The position numbers and the translations under genes are program-made. From contig NZ_JAAGRN010000004.1 of the NCBI RefSeq assembly GCF_010499255.1, positions 124,001 through 188,000 on the forward strand: 64,000 bases of DNA. The letters are read 5' to 3'. Under the pieces are notes generated by a model. That model ran no database searches and was not told the origin of the DNA. It saw only the letters and a program-made list of their open reading frames with translations. How positions within the stretch are numbered: the stretch's first letter is position 1; each line of letters begins with the position of its first letter. Below are positions 26,527 through 34,818 of this stretch, piece by piece. The DNA comes from Sheuella amnicola. GTDB taxonomy: Bacteria; Pseudomonadota; Gammaproteobacteria; Burkholderiales; Burkholderiaceae_B.

Positions 26527-27669
26527 ATGAGTCACGCATTTATCACCGGGGTAGGAAACACCCCCTTTGGCCGACATGAGGGATACAGCACGCTTGATCT
26601 GATGGCGCAAGCCGCCAAACAGGCGCTCAGCTCCGCACAGTTGGAAAGAAAAGACATCGATGGTGTCTTGTGCGGTTACTCGACAACCATGCCGCATTTG
26701 ATGTTGTCGACCTTGTTCTGCGAGCGTTTTTCGTTGCGGCCGAACTATGCGCATAGTTTGCAGGTTGGTGGCGCGACCGGTGCCGCGATGCTGATGCTTG
26801 CACGTGAACTAGTTGCGAGCGGCCGCTGCAGAAATGTTCTAGTCCTTGCCGGCGAAAACCGCTTGACGGGCCAAACGCGCGACAGTTCGATCCAGACTTT
26901 GGCGCAAGTCGGTCATGCGGATTATGAAGTCCCTAATGGCGCATCTGTTCCCGCGTATTATGGATTGATGGCTTCGAGATATATGTATGAGACCGGCGTT
27001 ACAAGCGAAGACCTCGCCGAGTTCGCAGTTCTGATGCGCGACAATGCCATCCATCATCCCGATGCACATTTGACGACTCCCATCAGTATCGCTGAAGTGC
27101 TTGCTTCAAAACCGATTGCTGAACCATTGCGACTGCTGGACTGCTGTCCGATTTCAGATGGGGCGGTGGCGGTCATCGTGTCGGCACAACCTCCACAGGG
27201 TCCGCGCGTGCGGATGACCGGAGCCGGCCAAGCCCATCTTCATCAACACCTGACCGCGATGAAGGACGTGATGGATTGCGGCGCAGCCGCTGCCTCGAAA
27301 ATTGCATTCAAAGAAGCAGGCCTTCAGGTGTCCGATATCAATTATCTTGGAATATACGATTCGTTCACCATCACGTTGACGATGTTACTCGAAGAGATCG
27401 GCTTTGCGCCCAGAGCCGGTGCCGCAAAACGACTACGCCAGGGTGATTTTTCGAAAAAAGGCGATTTACCCTTGAATACCCATGGAGGATTACTTTCCTT
27501 CGGACACTCCGGAGTAGCCGGTGGCATGGCGCATGCGGTCGAAACCTATAGGCAATGCGCAGGGCTTGCGAGTGACAGGCAAGTCAACGTTCCCGAGCAT
27601 GCGTTTGTTCATGCGGATGGTGGTGTGATGTCATCCCATGTCAGTTTGATTTTGTCGCGGGAGGGTTAA
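26527..27669 (+). CDS. thiolase-fold protein lacking the nucleophilic Cys (Ltp/aldolase-like)
   Basis: A 380-residue thiolase-superfamily protein. The usual N-x-x-C-A-T-G motif is replaced by VGGATG, with Gly82 at the nucleophile position, so ordinary Claisen chemistry is unlikely. A Tyr in IYDSFT (Tyr277) and the HGGLLSFGHSGVAGGMAH loop are retained. Steroid retro-aldolases Ltp2/ChsH2 share this pattern and need a DUF35 partner, which here is the next gene. I infer carbon-carbon cleavage of a beta-hydroxyacyl-CoA. The ribosome site is weak. The preceding gap is 54 bp. Confidence 0.82.
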   Translation: MSHAFITGVGNTPFGRHEGYSTLDLMAQAAKQALSSAQLERKDIDGVLCGYSTTMPHLMLSTLFCERFSLRPNYAHSLQVGGATGAAMLMLARELVASGRCRNVLVLAGENRLTGQTRDSSIQTLAQVGHADYEVPNGASVPAYYGLMASRYMYETGVTSEDLAEFAVLMRDNAIHHPDAHLTTPISIAEVLASKPIAEPLRLLDCCPISDGAVAVIVSAQPPQGPRVRMTGAGQAHLHQHLTAMKDVMDCGAAAASKIAFKEAGLQVSDINYLGIYDSFTITLTMLLEEIGFAPRAGAAKRLRQGDFSKKGDLPLNTHGGLLSFGHSGVAGGMAHAVETYRQCAGLASDRQVNVPEHAFVHADGGVMSSHVSLILSREG

Positions 27670-27672
27670 GTC

Positions 27673-28059
27673 ATGACACATTCGAATGCACATATTTCAT
27701 TGGCTCAGCCATATCTGGATGGTGTGACGAAGCATCAGATTCAGTATCAGATCTGTGGCGTTTGCCATCATGCGCAGACACTGGCGCGGGATGCTTGCCA
27801 GCATTGCGGAGCAGAGCAATTAAGCTGGAAAGTCTCTTCTGGATTCGGCACGGTGTATTCCGCAACCATCGTCGGTCGCGCACCTTCTGATGTGTTTCGA
27901 CCGCTCGCCCCGTATACCTTGGTGATCGTGACCTTGGCCGAAGGTTCGCGAGTGATGGGGCATGCAGAGCCGGGCGTCAAAATCGGTGATCGCGTTAAAG
28001 CGAATTTTTTCGAACATCAGGGTCAGATGCTGATCCGGTTCGAGCCTTGTGTTGATTGA
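27673..28059 (+). CDS. Zn-ribbon/OB-fold protein (DUF35)
   Basis: A 128-residue DUF35 protein. An N-terminal zinc ribbon (CGVCHHAQ and CQHCG, two CxxC pairs) is followed by an OB-fold with the FGTVYSATIVGRAP start and a VKANFFEHQG strand. These proteins bind acyl-CoA and form obligate complexes with Cys-lacking thiolase-like subunits. Its gene begins three bases after that subunit's stop, so the two are almost certainly partners. Confidence 0.85.
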   Translation: MTHSNAHISLAQPYLDGVTKHQIQYQICGVCHHAQTLARDACQHCGAEQLSWKVSSGFGTVYSATIVGRAPSDVFRPLAPYTLVIVTLAEGSRVMGHAEPGVKIGDRVKANFFEHQGQMLIRFEPCVD

Positions 28060-28072
28060 TTGTGGAACGTAT

Positions 28073-30157
28073 ATGTCTGACTTGCTTGAATCCGCGTTGA
28101 ATCCCAAAACGGTTGCCATTATTGGTGCTTCGGAAAACATACATAAAATCGGTGGCCGTCCGATCTTTTACATGCAGAAGTGGGGATTTAAAGGAACGAT
28201 ATACCCCATCAACCCATCGCGCGAAGAAGTGCAAGGACTGAAAAGTTATCCGAGTCTTGCGGCATTACCTGAAGTGCCCGAGCTTGTGTTGATTGTCGTG
28301 GCCGGCGATAAGGCGGTTGAAGCAGTGGAGGAGTGCGCGCAACGAGGAGTCAAATCCGTTGTCGTCATCGCATCTGGTTTTGGCGAAGTTGATGAGGCCG
28401 GACGCGCGACGCAACAACGCATGACCGATGCTGCTCGTGCTAAGGGGATGCGCATTTACGGCCCCAACACGCACGGACTCGCAAATTTCGGCACCGGTGC
28501 GATTGCAGGATTTTCGACAATGTTTATTGAATGTCCTCCGCAAGACGGACCGATCGCGGTGTTGAGCCAGAGCGGTGGCATGAGTGCCATGGTGTATGGA
28601 TTGCTGCGTCAAAAAGGCTTGGGAGTCAGGCATGTGCACGCTACAGGTAATGAGGCGGATGTGACCGTGTCGGATATGGCCTGGGCTATTGCGCATGATC
28701 CCGAAGTCAAATTGCTTTTGCTGTATCTGGAGAATATTGCCAACCCTGAAGTGCTTGCCCGCACGGCAGAATACGCCCGTAGCCGTGATTTGCCGATTAT
28801 TGCAGTCAAGTCGGGACGTTCGGCCAGTGGCCAGAAGGCTGCAACGACGCACACCGGCGCATTAGCCAATGAAGACCGCACCGTCGATGCCTTCTTCAAA
28901 AAACACGGAATCTGGCGGGTGCGCGATCCGCATGCCCAGGCGTTGGTCGCTGAGGCTTATCTGAAGGGCTGGCGTCCTGCAGGCAATCGACTGGTTGTCA
29001 TCAGCAACTCCGGCGCAAGTTGCGTCATGGGGGCCGATGCCGCCGAGGACAATGGTTTGCAAATGGCCACGCTTGCCCAGTCCACGCAGCAGGCAGTGGC
29101 CAAATCTTTGCCTGGGTTTGCAACCACTACGAATCCGATCGACATCACGGCGGCGCTCTTGTCCAATAGCGGCTTGTTTAGCGAGGTATTGCCTGCGGTT
29201 GCTCAGGATCCGTCTGCCGATATGTTTTTTATCAACATTCCGGTTGCAGGAGCAGGTTACGACGTCGAGGCCTTCGCACGCGATACGGCAAGTTTCGAAA
29301 AGCAAACAGGTAAACCCGTAGCTGTTGCCGCATGGCAGGACAGCGTTGCCGATGTGTTTCGACGCGCAGGCGTGGCCACTTTTGAGAATGAAGGAGATGC
29401 TGTCGGTGTACTTGGTCAGCTTGCTGCGCATACCCGCCTGATGAAAGAGAAGTCAGTTGTCTGGCATGACTTGCCCTCTGTTCAGGTGCCCGACGGTCAG
29501 CATCAGTATTTGAGCGAAGCCCAATCGCTCGCGCTGCTTAGTCAGCATGGAGTGCCTGTCATTCAGCACATACTCTGTCGTGACGAGGACGAAATCAGAA
29601 ACGCCTTTGCAACGTTGGGTGGGCCAGTTGCAGTCAAAGGTTGCGCCGCTCAAATTCCCCACAAAACCGAATACGGCTTGGTGACGCTAAATGTGCGTGA
29701 TGCCGATCGTGCCGTTCAAGTGTTTAGAGAGCAGATGCAAAAAATGCGAGCCATGAAAGTGGATGATCCTGCTGTACTGGTTGCCGCGATGGCGCAAGGT
29801 CGACACGAATTCATGATCGGTGCCCGATTCGATCCTGTGTTCGGTCCGGTTGTCATGGTGGGTGCCGGCGGAAAGTATGTCGAGGCTTTGAAGGATTACG
29901 CTGTGATTTTGCCTCCTTTCAGTCAAGAGCAGGTACTGGCTGCACTCAATGGGCTGCGGATGGCACCGATACTGGAAGGCATCAGAGGCGAGCCGCCTGT
30001 TGATGTGGTCGCGCTATCGGCTGTTACCGTTGCGGTAGGGAAAATCATGTTCGCAGCCGGTTCAAAAATCGCTTCTCTTGATCTGAATCCGGTGATGGTG
30101 GGGGCGCAAGGAGAAGGTGCGGTCGTGGTTGATGCGTTGATTGAAAGATCCGTTTAA
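28073..30157 (+). CDS. ADP-forming acyl-CoA synthetase (acetate--CoA ligase family)
   Basis: About 694 residues combining a CoA-binding Rossmann domain (VAIIGASENIHKIGGRP), succinyl-CoA-ligase-like domains with the phospho-His in THTGAL (His260), and a C-terminal ATP-grasp half (VAVKGCAAQIPHKTEYGLV, VMVGAGGKYVEALKDYAV). It would activate the imported carboxylic acid to its CoA thioester with ATP to ADP, or run in reverse. The ORF opens at 28049 inside the previous gene. I prefer the ATG at 28073, where the conserved N-terminus begins. It is the last enzyme gene of the operon before the transporter. Confidence 0.85.
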   Translation: MSDLLESALNPKTVAIIGASENIHKIGGRPIFYMQKWGFKGTIYPINPSREEVQGLKSYPSLAALPEVPELVLIVVAGDKAVEAVEECAQRGVKSVVVIASGFGEVDEAGRATQQRMTDAARAKGMRIYGPNTHGLANFGTGAIAGFSTMFIECPPQDGPIAVLSQSGGMSAMVYGLLRQKGLGVRHVHATGNEADVTVSDMAWAIAHDPEVKLLLLYLENIANPEVLARTAEYARSRDLPIIAVKSGRSASGQKAATTHTGALANEDRTVDAFFKKHGIWRVRDPHAQALVAEAYLKGWRPAGNRLVVISNSGASCVMGADAAEDNGLQMATLAQSTQQAVAKSLPGFATTTNPIDITAALLSNSGLFSEVLPAVAQDPSADMFFINIPVAGAGYDVEAFARDTASFEKQTGKPVAVAAWQDSVADVFRRAGVATFENEGDAVGVLGQLAAHTRLMKEKSVVWHDLPSVQVPDGQHQYLSEAQSLALLSQHGVPVIQHILCRDEDEIRNAFATLGGPVAVKGCAAQIPHKTEYGLVTLNVRDADRAVQVFREQMQKMRAMKVDDPAVLVAAMAQGRHEFMIGARFDPVFGPVVMVGAGGKYVEALKDYAVILPPFSQEQVLAALNGLRMAPILEGIRGEPPVDVVALSAVTVAVGKIMFAAGSKIASLDLNPVMVGAQGEGAVVVDALIERSV

Positions 30158-30183
30158 CACTAAATGATTTTTCATAACTGCAC

Positions 30184-30199
30184 TAAGGGTAAACCCTTA
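30184..30199. promoter_or_regulatory. perfect 16-bp palindrome upstream of ABC transporter operon
   Basis: TAAGGGT-AA-ACCCTTA, a 7-2-7 perfect dyad in the 143-bp gap before the substrate-binding-protein gene. Two further dyads follow: AAATATT-N5-AATATTT at 30220-30238 and TCCGT-T-ACGGA at 30269-30279. The first looks like a repressor site, the last may affect the leader RNA. The gap therefore probably holds an independent, regulated transporter promoter. Confidence 0.5.
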
Positions 30200-30300
30200 T
30201 TTTTGATCAGGAAATATCTAAATATTCGTTAAATATTTGACGCATGACTGAGGGTGGGGCAATATCCGTCCGTTACGGAACTAAAAAACGGAGTTACCCC

Positions 30301-31869
30301 ATGCGCCGCACTTTGATCGCTACCGCCTTGTCGGCAGCCATGCTTTTGCCAGCAGCCGGATTTGCCAAAACGCTTAAATGGACCAGCCAGGGCGACATCA
30401 TGACCCTGGACCCGCACTCGCAGAACGAGGGCTTGAATATTGCGGCTAACCTGTGGGTATACGATCCGCTTGTTCGCTACAACGAGAAGTTCGAAGTGAT
30501 TCCCTCGCTTGCCGAATCTTGGGAACAGGTCAATCCTTCGCTCTGGCGCTTCAAGATCCGTCCTAACGTCAAGTTCCAGGATGGCACGACCTTTACTGCA
30601 GAAGACGCTGCTTTCTCTATCAAGCGCGCCATGCAGCCAACATCGCAATTCAAGTCCTATGTGGCCGGCGTGAAGGATGCGCGCGCGGTGGATCCGCTGA
30701 CGCTTGAAATAGAAACGGCCGGCCCAAATCCGGTTTTGCTGCGTCAATTGCCCTCGCTTGGCATGATGAGCAAGGCCTGGTCCGAAAAGAACGGCGTGAC
30801 CAAGCCGCAGGATTTCAACAACAAGGAAGAAAGCTACGCTGCCCGCAACGCCATGGGCACGGGTCCTTACAAACTGAAATCGCGCGAAGTCGATATCAAA
30901 ACGGTTTATGTCGAAAATCCCGACTGGTGGGGCAAGCCGACCAAAAAGGGTAACGTGACAGAGATCGTCTACACGCCGATCAAGCAAAACGCGACCCGTA
31001 CCGCAGCGTTGCTTTCTGGTGAGGTTGATTTTGTGCTGGATCCACCCGCACAGGATCTGGATCGCTTGCGCAAGCAAGTCAAAGTGGTGGACGGCAACGA
31101 ATACCGCACCATCTTCATCGGCATGGACCAGAAGAGCCCCGAGCTGAAGTACAGCAACATCAAGGGCAAGAACCCGTTTGCCGATGTGCGTGTGCGCGAG
31201 GCGTTGTACCGTGCCATCGACATCGACGCGATCAAGAAATCAGTGATGCGTGGCATGTCTCTGCCAACCGGCACTATGATCGCTCCGCAGGTCAATGGAT
31301 ATACCGAAGAGCTCGGCAAGCGCGTTCCTTATGATCTGAACAAAGCCAAGGCCTTGCTCAAGGAAGCCGGCTACGAAAACAATCTTGAGTTCACGATCGA
31401 TTGCCCGAACAACCGCTACATCAACGATGAGGCGATCTGTCAGGCACTGGTTGCGATGTGGGCCAAGGCCGGCGTGAAAGCCAAGCTCAATGCGATGCCG
31501 CGTGCGACGTTCTTCCCCAAGATCAGCAACGACACCAGCATTTATCTGTTTGGATGGGGCGTGCCGACGTTTGATGCCTATTACACCTTGCAGGCTATTT
31601 TGCACAGCAAAGGCGAGGGTGCCAACGGCGCCTTCAATTACGGCGGCTATGCCAATCCGAAGGTTGACCAGTTGATCGACGCGATCAAGGTCGAGACCGA
31701 CGACAAGAAGCGTACGGCTATGATCCACGAAGCTTTGGCGCTCTACGCCAAGGACTTTGGCGCACTTCCCCTGCATGACCAGATCATCCCCTGGGCAATG
31801 AAGAAAAACGTCAACATTCTGCATCGCGCCGACAATCGTCCGGTGATTGAATGGGTCAAGATTGACTAA
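30301..31869 (+). CDS. ABC transporter substrate-binding protein, DppA/OppA family
   Basis: A 522-residue periplasmic solute-binding protein (SBP family 5) with a clear signal peptide (RRTLIATALSAAMLLPAAGFA, cleavage near FAK). Family landmarks are LDPHSQNEG, the FKIRPNVKFQDGTTFTAEDA segment and TGPYKLKS. The ORF opens earlier, but the ATG at 30301 follows CGGAG. Members carry peptides, nickel, opines or glutathione, and some take other organic solutes. Here the enzyme operon upstream suggests a non-peptide ligand, which is only inference. Confidence 0.88.
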   Translation: MRRTLIATALSAAMLLPAAGFAKTLKWTSQGDIMTLDPHSQNEGLNIAANLWVYDPLVRYNEKFEVIPSLAESWEQVNPSLWRFKIRPNVKFQDGTTFTAEDAAFSIKRAMQPTSQFKSYVAGVKDARAVDPLTLEIETAGPNPVLLRQLPSLGMMSKAWSEKNGVTKPQDFNNKEESYAARNAMGTGPYKLKSREVDIKTVYVENPDWWGKPTKKGNVTEIVYTPIKQNATRTAALLSGEVDFVLDPPAQDLDRLRKQVKVVDGNEYRTIFIGMDQKSPELKYSNIKGKNPFADVRVREALYRAIDIDAIKKSVMRGMSLPTGTMIAPQVNGYTEELGKRVPYDLNKAKALLKEAGYENNLEFTIDCPNNRYINDEAICQALVAMWAKAGVKAKLNAMPRATFFPKISNDTSIYLFGWGVPTFDAYYTLQAILHSKGEGANGAFNYGGYANPKVDQLIDAIKVETDDKKRTAMIHEALALYAKDFGALPLHDQIIPWAMKKNVNILHRADNRPVIEWVKID

Positions 31870-31889
31870 GTAGTCCGTTTTTGATTCGG

Positions 31890-31922
31890 ACGCGGCATCC
31901 TGCGGGATGCCGTGTCTTTTTC
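31890..31922 (+). terminator. hairpin with T-run between receptor and permease genes
   Basis: An 11-bp stem with one G-U pair (31890-31900 with 31905-31915), a 4-nt loop and CTTTTT after it. This resembles an attenuating terminator that lowers expression of the membrane genes relative to the receptor, as often seen in ABC importer operons. Confidence 0.65.
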
Positions 31923-31932
31923 GTGAGACATT

Positions 31933-32922
31933 ATGTTTGCATTCATTGTGCGTCGGTTGGTTCAGTCCGTCGGTGTCATGCTGGCGGTGGCTTTGCTGGC
32001 CTTCGTGTTATTCCAGTTTGTCGGTGATCCCGTGACCATCATGCTTGGTCAGGAGGCAACTCCGACTGAAATCGCCGAGCTGCGCGAGCAACTCGGCCTG
32101 AATGATCCCGTGGTTGTTCAGTTCTATCACTTCGTTGTCAACGCAATGCAGGGCGACTTTGGGTTGTCGTTAAGACAAGGCCAGAAAGTTTCGGTCCTGT
32201 TGCGCGAGAGATTTCCCGCTACCCTCGAGTTGTCCATCGCTGCCGCCTTCATCGCGTTGATCGTCGGCTTGCCGTTGGGCGTCTACACCGCGCTTAAGCG
32301 CAACAGCAAGCTGTCGCAGGTGTTTCTCGGTTTTTCTCTTTTGGGCGTATCTTTACCCACGTTTTTGATCGGTATCCTGTTGATTCTGGTGTTTTCCGTC
32401 ATGCTCGGTTGGTTGCCGAGTTACGGACGCGGCGATACCGTCCGACTTGGATGGTGGACAACCGGGTTGCTGACATCAAGTGGATGGACGCATTTGATTT
32501 TGCCGGCAGTCACGTTGTCGATGTTTCAGGTGGCACTGGTGCTCAGGCTTGTCCGATCCGAAATGCTTGAGGTGCTGCGCACCGATTACATCAAGTTCGC
32601 ACGCGCACGTGGGTTAACCAAGCGCGCGATTCATTTCGGTCACGCATTGAAGAATACGCTTGTGCCTGTCATCACGATCATGGGCTTGCAGCTTGGCGGC
32701 ATCATCGCTTTTGCCATCGTTACGGAAACCGTATTTCAATGGCCGGGCATGGGATTGCTTTTCATCCAGGCTGTGCAGTTCGCCGATATTCCGGTGATGG
32801 CTGCGTATCTGTGCCTGATTTCTTTGATTTTTGTCGTCATTAATCTGACGGTCGATCTGCTTTATTTCGCAGTGGACCCGAGGCTGCGTGCCGGCCTGGG
32901 CAAGTCGGGAGGTGGCCACTGA
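31933..32922 (+). CDS. ABC transporter permease, DppB-like
   Basis: A 329-residue inner-membrane permease with an N-terminal helix starting FIVRRLVQSVGVMLAVALL, about six transmembrane segments, and the cytoplasmic coupling EAA-type loop (YIKFARARGLTKRAIHFGHALKN). Length and order fit DppB/OppB. It pairs with the next permease to form the channel. The gene follows the hairpin at 31890. Its stop overlaps the next start by one base. Confidence 0.88.
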   Translation: MFAFIVRRLVQSVGVMLAVALLAFVLFQFVGDPVTIMLGQEATPTEIAELREQLGLNDPVVVQFYHFVVNAMQGDFGLSLRQGQKVSVLLRERFPATLELSIAAAFIALIVGLPLGVYTALKRNSKLSQVFLGFSLLGVSLPTFLIGILLILVFSVMLGWLPSYGRGDTVRLGWWTTGLLTSSGWTHLILPAVTLSMFQVALVLRLVRSEMLEVLRTDYIKFARARGLTKRAIHFGHALKNTLVPVITIMGLQLGGIIAFAIVTETVFQWPGMGLLFIQAVQFADIPVMAAYLCLISLIFVVINLTVDLLYFAVDPRLRAGLGKSGGGH

Positions 32923-33836
32923 TGGTTGCTGCTATGAAAAAATTCTGGAATGGCGATCTGGCTTGGTCATGGCGTCATCAGCCCGTTGCGATCATCGCGA
33001 CCATCATGTTGGCGGTATTGCTGGTGGCTTCGTTCGGTGCCGGTTGGATTGCACCGCATAATCCTTTTGATCTGGCAACGATCGATTTGATGGATGCATT
33101 AAAGCCGCCTGTATGGGATGCCGAAGGTTCGGCAAAGTATCTGCTGGGCACCGACAGCCAAGGTCGTGATTTGTTGTCGGCGCTGATGTACGGTACGCGC
33201 GTATCGCTGTTGATCGGACTGGCGTCCGTACTGGGTGCGATGCTGATGGGTATCGTGCTGGGCCTGATATCCGGATATGCCGGCGGACGCGTCGACGCCC
33301 TCATCATGCGTATCGCGGATGTGCAATTGTCTTTTCCGGCGATTCTGATCGCATTGCTGATTGATGGCGTTGCGCGTGCGGTTGTTCCCGGTGATATGCA
33401 CGAAGTCATCGCGTTTCCGGTGCTGGTGGGGGCCATCGCGCTTGCCGGATGGCCGCAGTATGCGCGCACCGTACGCGGCTCGACTCTGGTGGAAAAGAAT
33501 CGCGAGTATGTCCAGGCAGCCCGCGTGATTGGAATTTCCTCTCCCGTCATTATGTTTCGCCATGTTCTGCCCAATGTGCTGGGTCCCGTTTTGGTGTTGG
33601 CGACCGTGCACCTTGCCACGGCAATCATTACCGAGGCGACATTGTCCTTTCTCGGGGTGGGCGTGCCGCCGACATCGCCATCGCTTGGCACATTGATCCG
33701 CATCGGAAACGACTTCCTGTTTTCGGGCGAGTGGTGGATTACGATTTTTCCGGGTGCGGCCCTTGTGTTGCTAGTGCTGTCGTTCAACTTGCTTGGCGAC
33801 TGGCTAAGAGATGCCCTGAATCCAAGGTTGAGCTGA
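32922..33836 (+). CDS. ABC transporter permease, DppC-like
   Basis: A 304-residue second permease subunit with several transmembrane helices. It has the DppC-type N-terminal periplasmic segment (GAGWIAPHNPFDL, then LLGTDSQGRDLLSALMYGTRVSL) and the EYVQAARVIGISSPVIMFRHVLPN coupling loop. The start ATG at 32922 shares a base with the dppB-like stop. An ATG four codons later is possible too. It is the partner of the preceding permease and is followed seven bases later by the ATPase gene. Confidence 0.88.
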   Translation: MVAAMKKFWNGDLAWSWRHQPVAIIATIMLAVLLVASFGAGWIAPHNPFDLATIDLMDALKPPVWDAEGSAKYLLGTDSQGRDLLSALMYGTRVSLLIGLASVLGAMLMGIVLGLISGYAGGRVDALIMRIADVQLSFPAILIALLIDGVARAVVPGDMHEVIAFPVLVGAIALAGWPQYARTVRGSTLVEKNREYVQAARVIGISSPVIMFRHVLPNVLGPVLVLATVHLATAIITEATLSFLGVGVPPTSPSLGTLIRIGNDFLFSGEWWITIFPGAALVLLVLSFNLLGDWLRDALNPRLS

Positions 33837-33843
33837 GAACACC

Positions 33844-34818
33844 ATGTCCAATATTCTTGAATTAAGAGAGTTGAGTGTCGAGTTTCCGACTCGACACGGC
33901 ACGTTGAAAGCGCTCAACGAAGTATCCTTTTCGATCGCGGCCGGTGAAGTGGTTGGCGTGGTGGGCGAGTCCGGTGCCGGCAAGTCGCTGACCGGCGCGG
34001 CCATTATTGGTTTGCTCGAACCTCCGGGGCGCGTGTCAGGCGGTCAGATCATGCTTGAAGGCAAGCGGATCGATAATCTGACCGACGAGCAGATGCGGCC
34101 GATTCGCGGCAAGCAGATCGGCGCGATTTTCCAGGATCCACTGACTTCGCTTAACCCGCTTTACACCGTGGGTCATCAGTTGACAGAAACGATTGTCACG
34201 CACTTGCCGATGACCTGGTCCCAGGCGCGTGCGCGAGCGATCGAGTTGCTTGAGGCGACAGGCATCCCCGCTGCACGTGAACGCATCGACCATTATCCAC
34301 ATCAGTTTTCGGGCGGAATGCGCCAGCGTGTCGTGATCGCGCTAGCCCTGGCTGCCGAGCCGAAATTAATCGTGGCCGATGAACCTACCACCGCACTGGA
34401 TGTGTCCATTCAGGCGCAGATCATCGAGTTGCTCAAAAAGCTCTGTCGTGAGCAGGGCGCCGCAGTCATGCTCATTACCCACGACATGGGTGTCATCGCC
34501 GAAACAGCCGACCGTGTTGTCGTGATGTACGCGGGACGCGTGGTCGAGATCGGCCGTGTTCACGATGTGATTCATTCTCCGCGCCATCCTTATACGGTGG
34601 GTCTGATGGGGTCGATCCCTTCGGTGCACGAGCATGTCGAAAGACTGGTACAGATCGATGGGTCGATGCCCCGCCTGACGGCGATTCCGTCCGGTTGCGC
34701 CTTTCATCCACGCTGTCCACATGTGATGCCGCGCTGCAAGAGCGAGCGGCCTGAATTACAGCAAGTGGGCACGACACGCGCCGCTTGCTGGTTGCAAGCA
34801 TCATCGGAGGTTGCATGA
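33844..34818 (+). CDS. ABC transporter ATP-binding protein, DppD-like
   Basis: A 324-residue ATPase with Walker A GESGAGKS, the QDPLTSLNP Q-loop, FSGGMRQRV signature, Walker B LIVADEPTTALDV, and the oligopeptide-family C-terminal domain with the Cys cluster AFHPRCPHVMPRC, thought to bind Fe-S in some homologues. It energises import with the next ATPase. The stop overlaps the next start (ATGA). Confidence 0.9.
   Translation: MSNILELRELSVEFPTRHGTLKALNEVSFSIAAGEVVGVVGESGAGKSLTGAAIIGLLEPPGRVSGGQIMLEGKRIDNLTDEQMRPIRGKQIGAIFQDPLTSLNPLYTVGHQLTETIVTHLPMTWSQARARAIELLEATGIPAARERIDHYPHQFSGGMRQRVVIALALAAEPKLIVADEPTTALDVSIQAQIIELLKKLCREQGAAVMLITHDMGVIAETADRVVVMYAGRVVEIGRVHDVIHSPRHPYTVGLMGSIPSVHEHVERLVQIDGSMPRLTAIPSGCAFHPRCPHVMPRCKSERPELQQVGTTRAACWLQASSEVA

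Noticed and set aside
28049-28072. Upstream start for the ADP-forming CoA synthetase
   Set aside because: The extra eight codons overlap the DUF35 gene. The ATG at 28073 begins the conserved N-terminus and is preceded by a GGAAC-like site.
30229-31077. 282-codon ORF antisense to the DppA-like receptor
   Set aside because: Overlaps the signal peptide and domain of a clear solute-binding protein on the other strand; no motif of its own.
32978-33787. 269-codon ORF antisense to the DppC-like permease
   Set aside because: Antisense shadow of a well-conserved permease; composition rich in Ser/Thr/Arg without any family motif.
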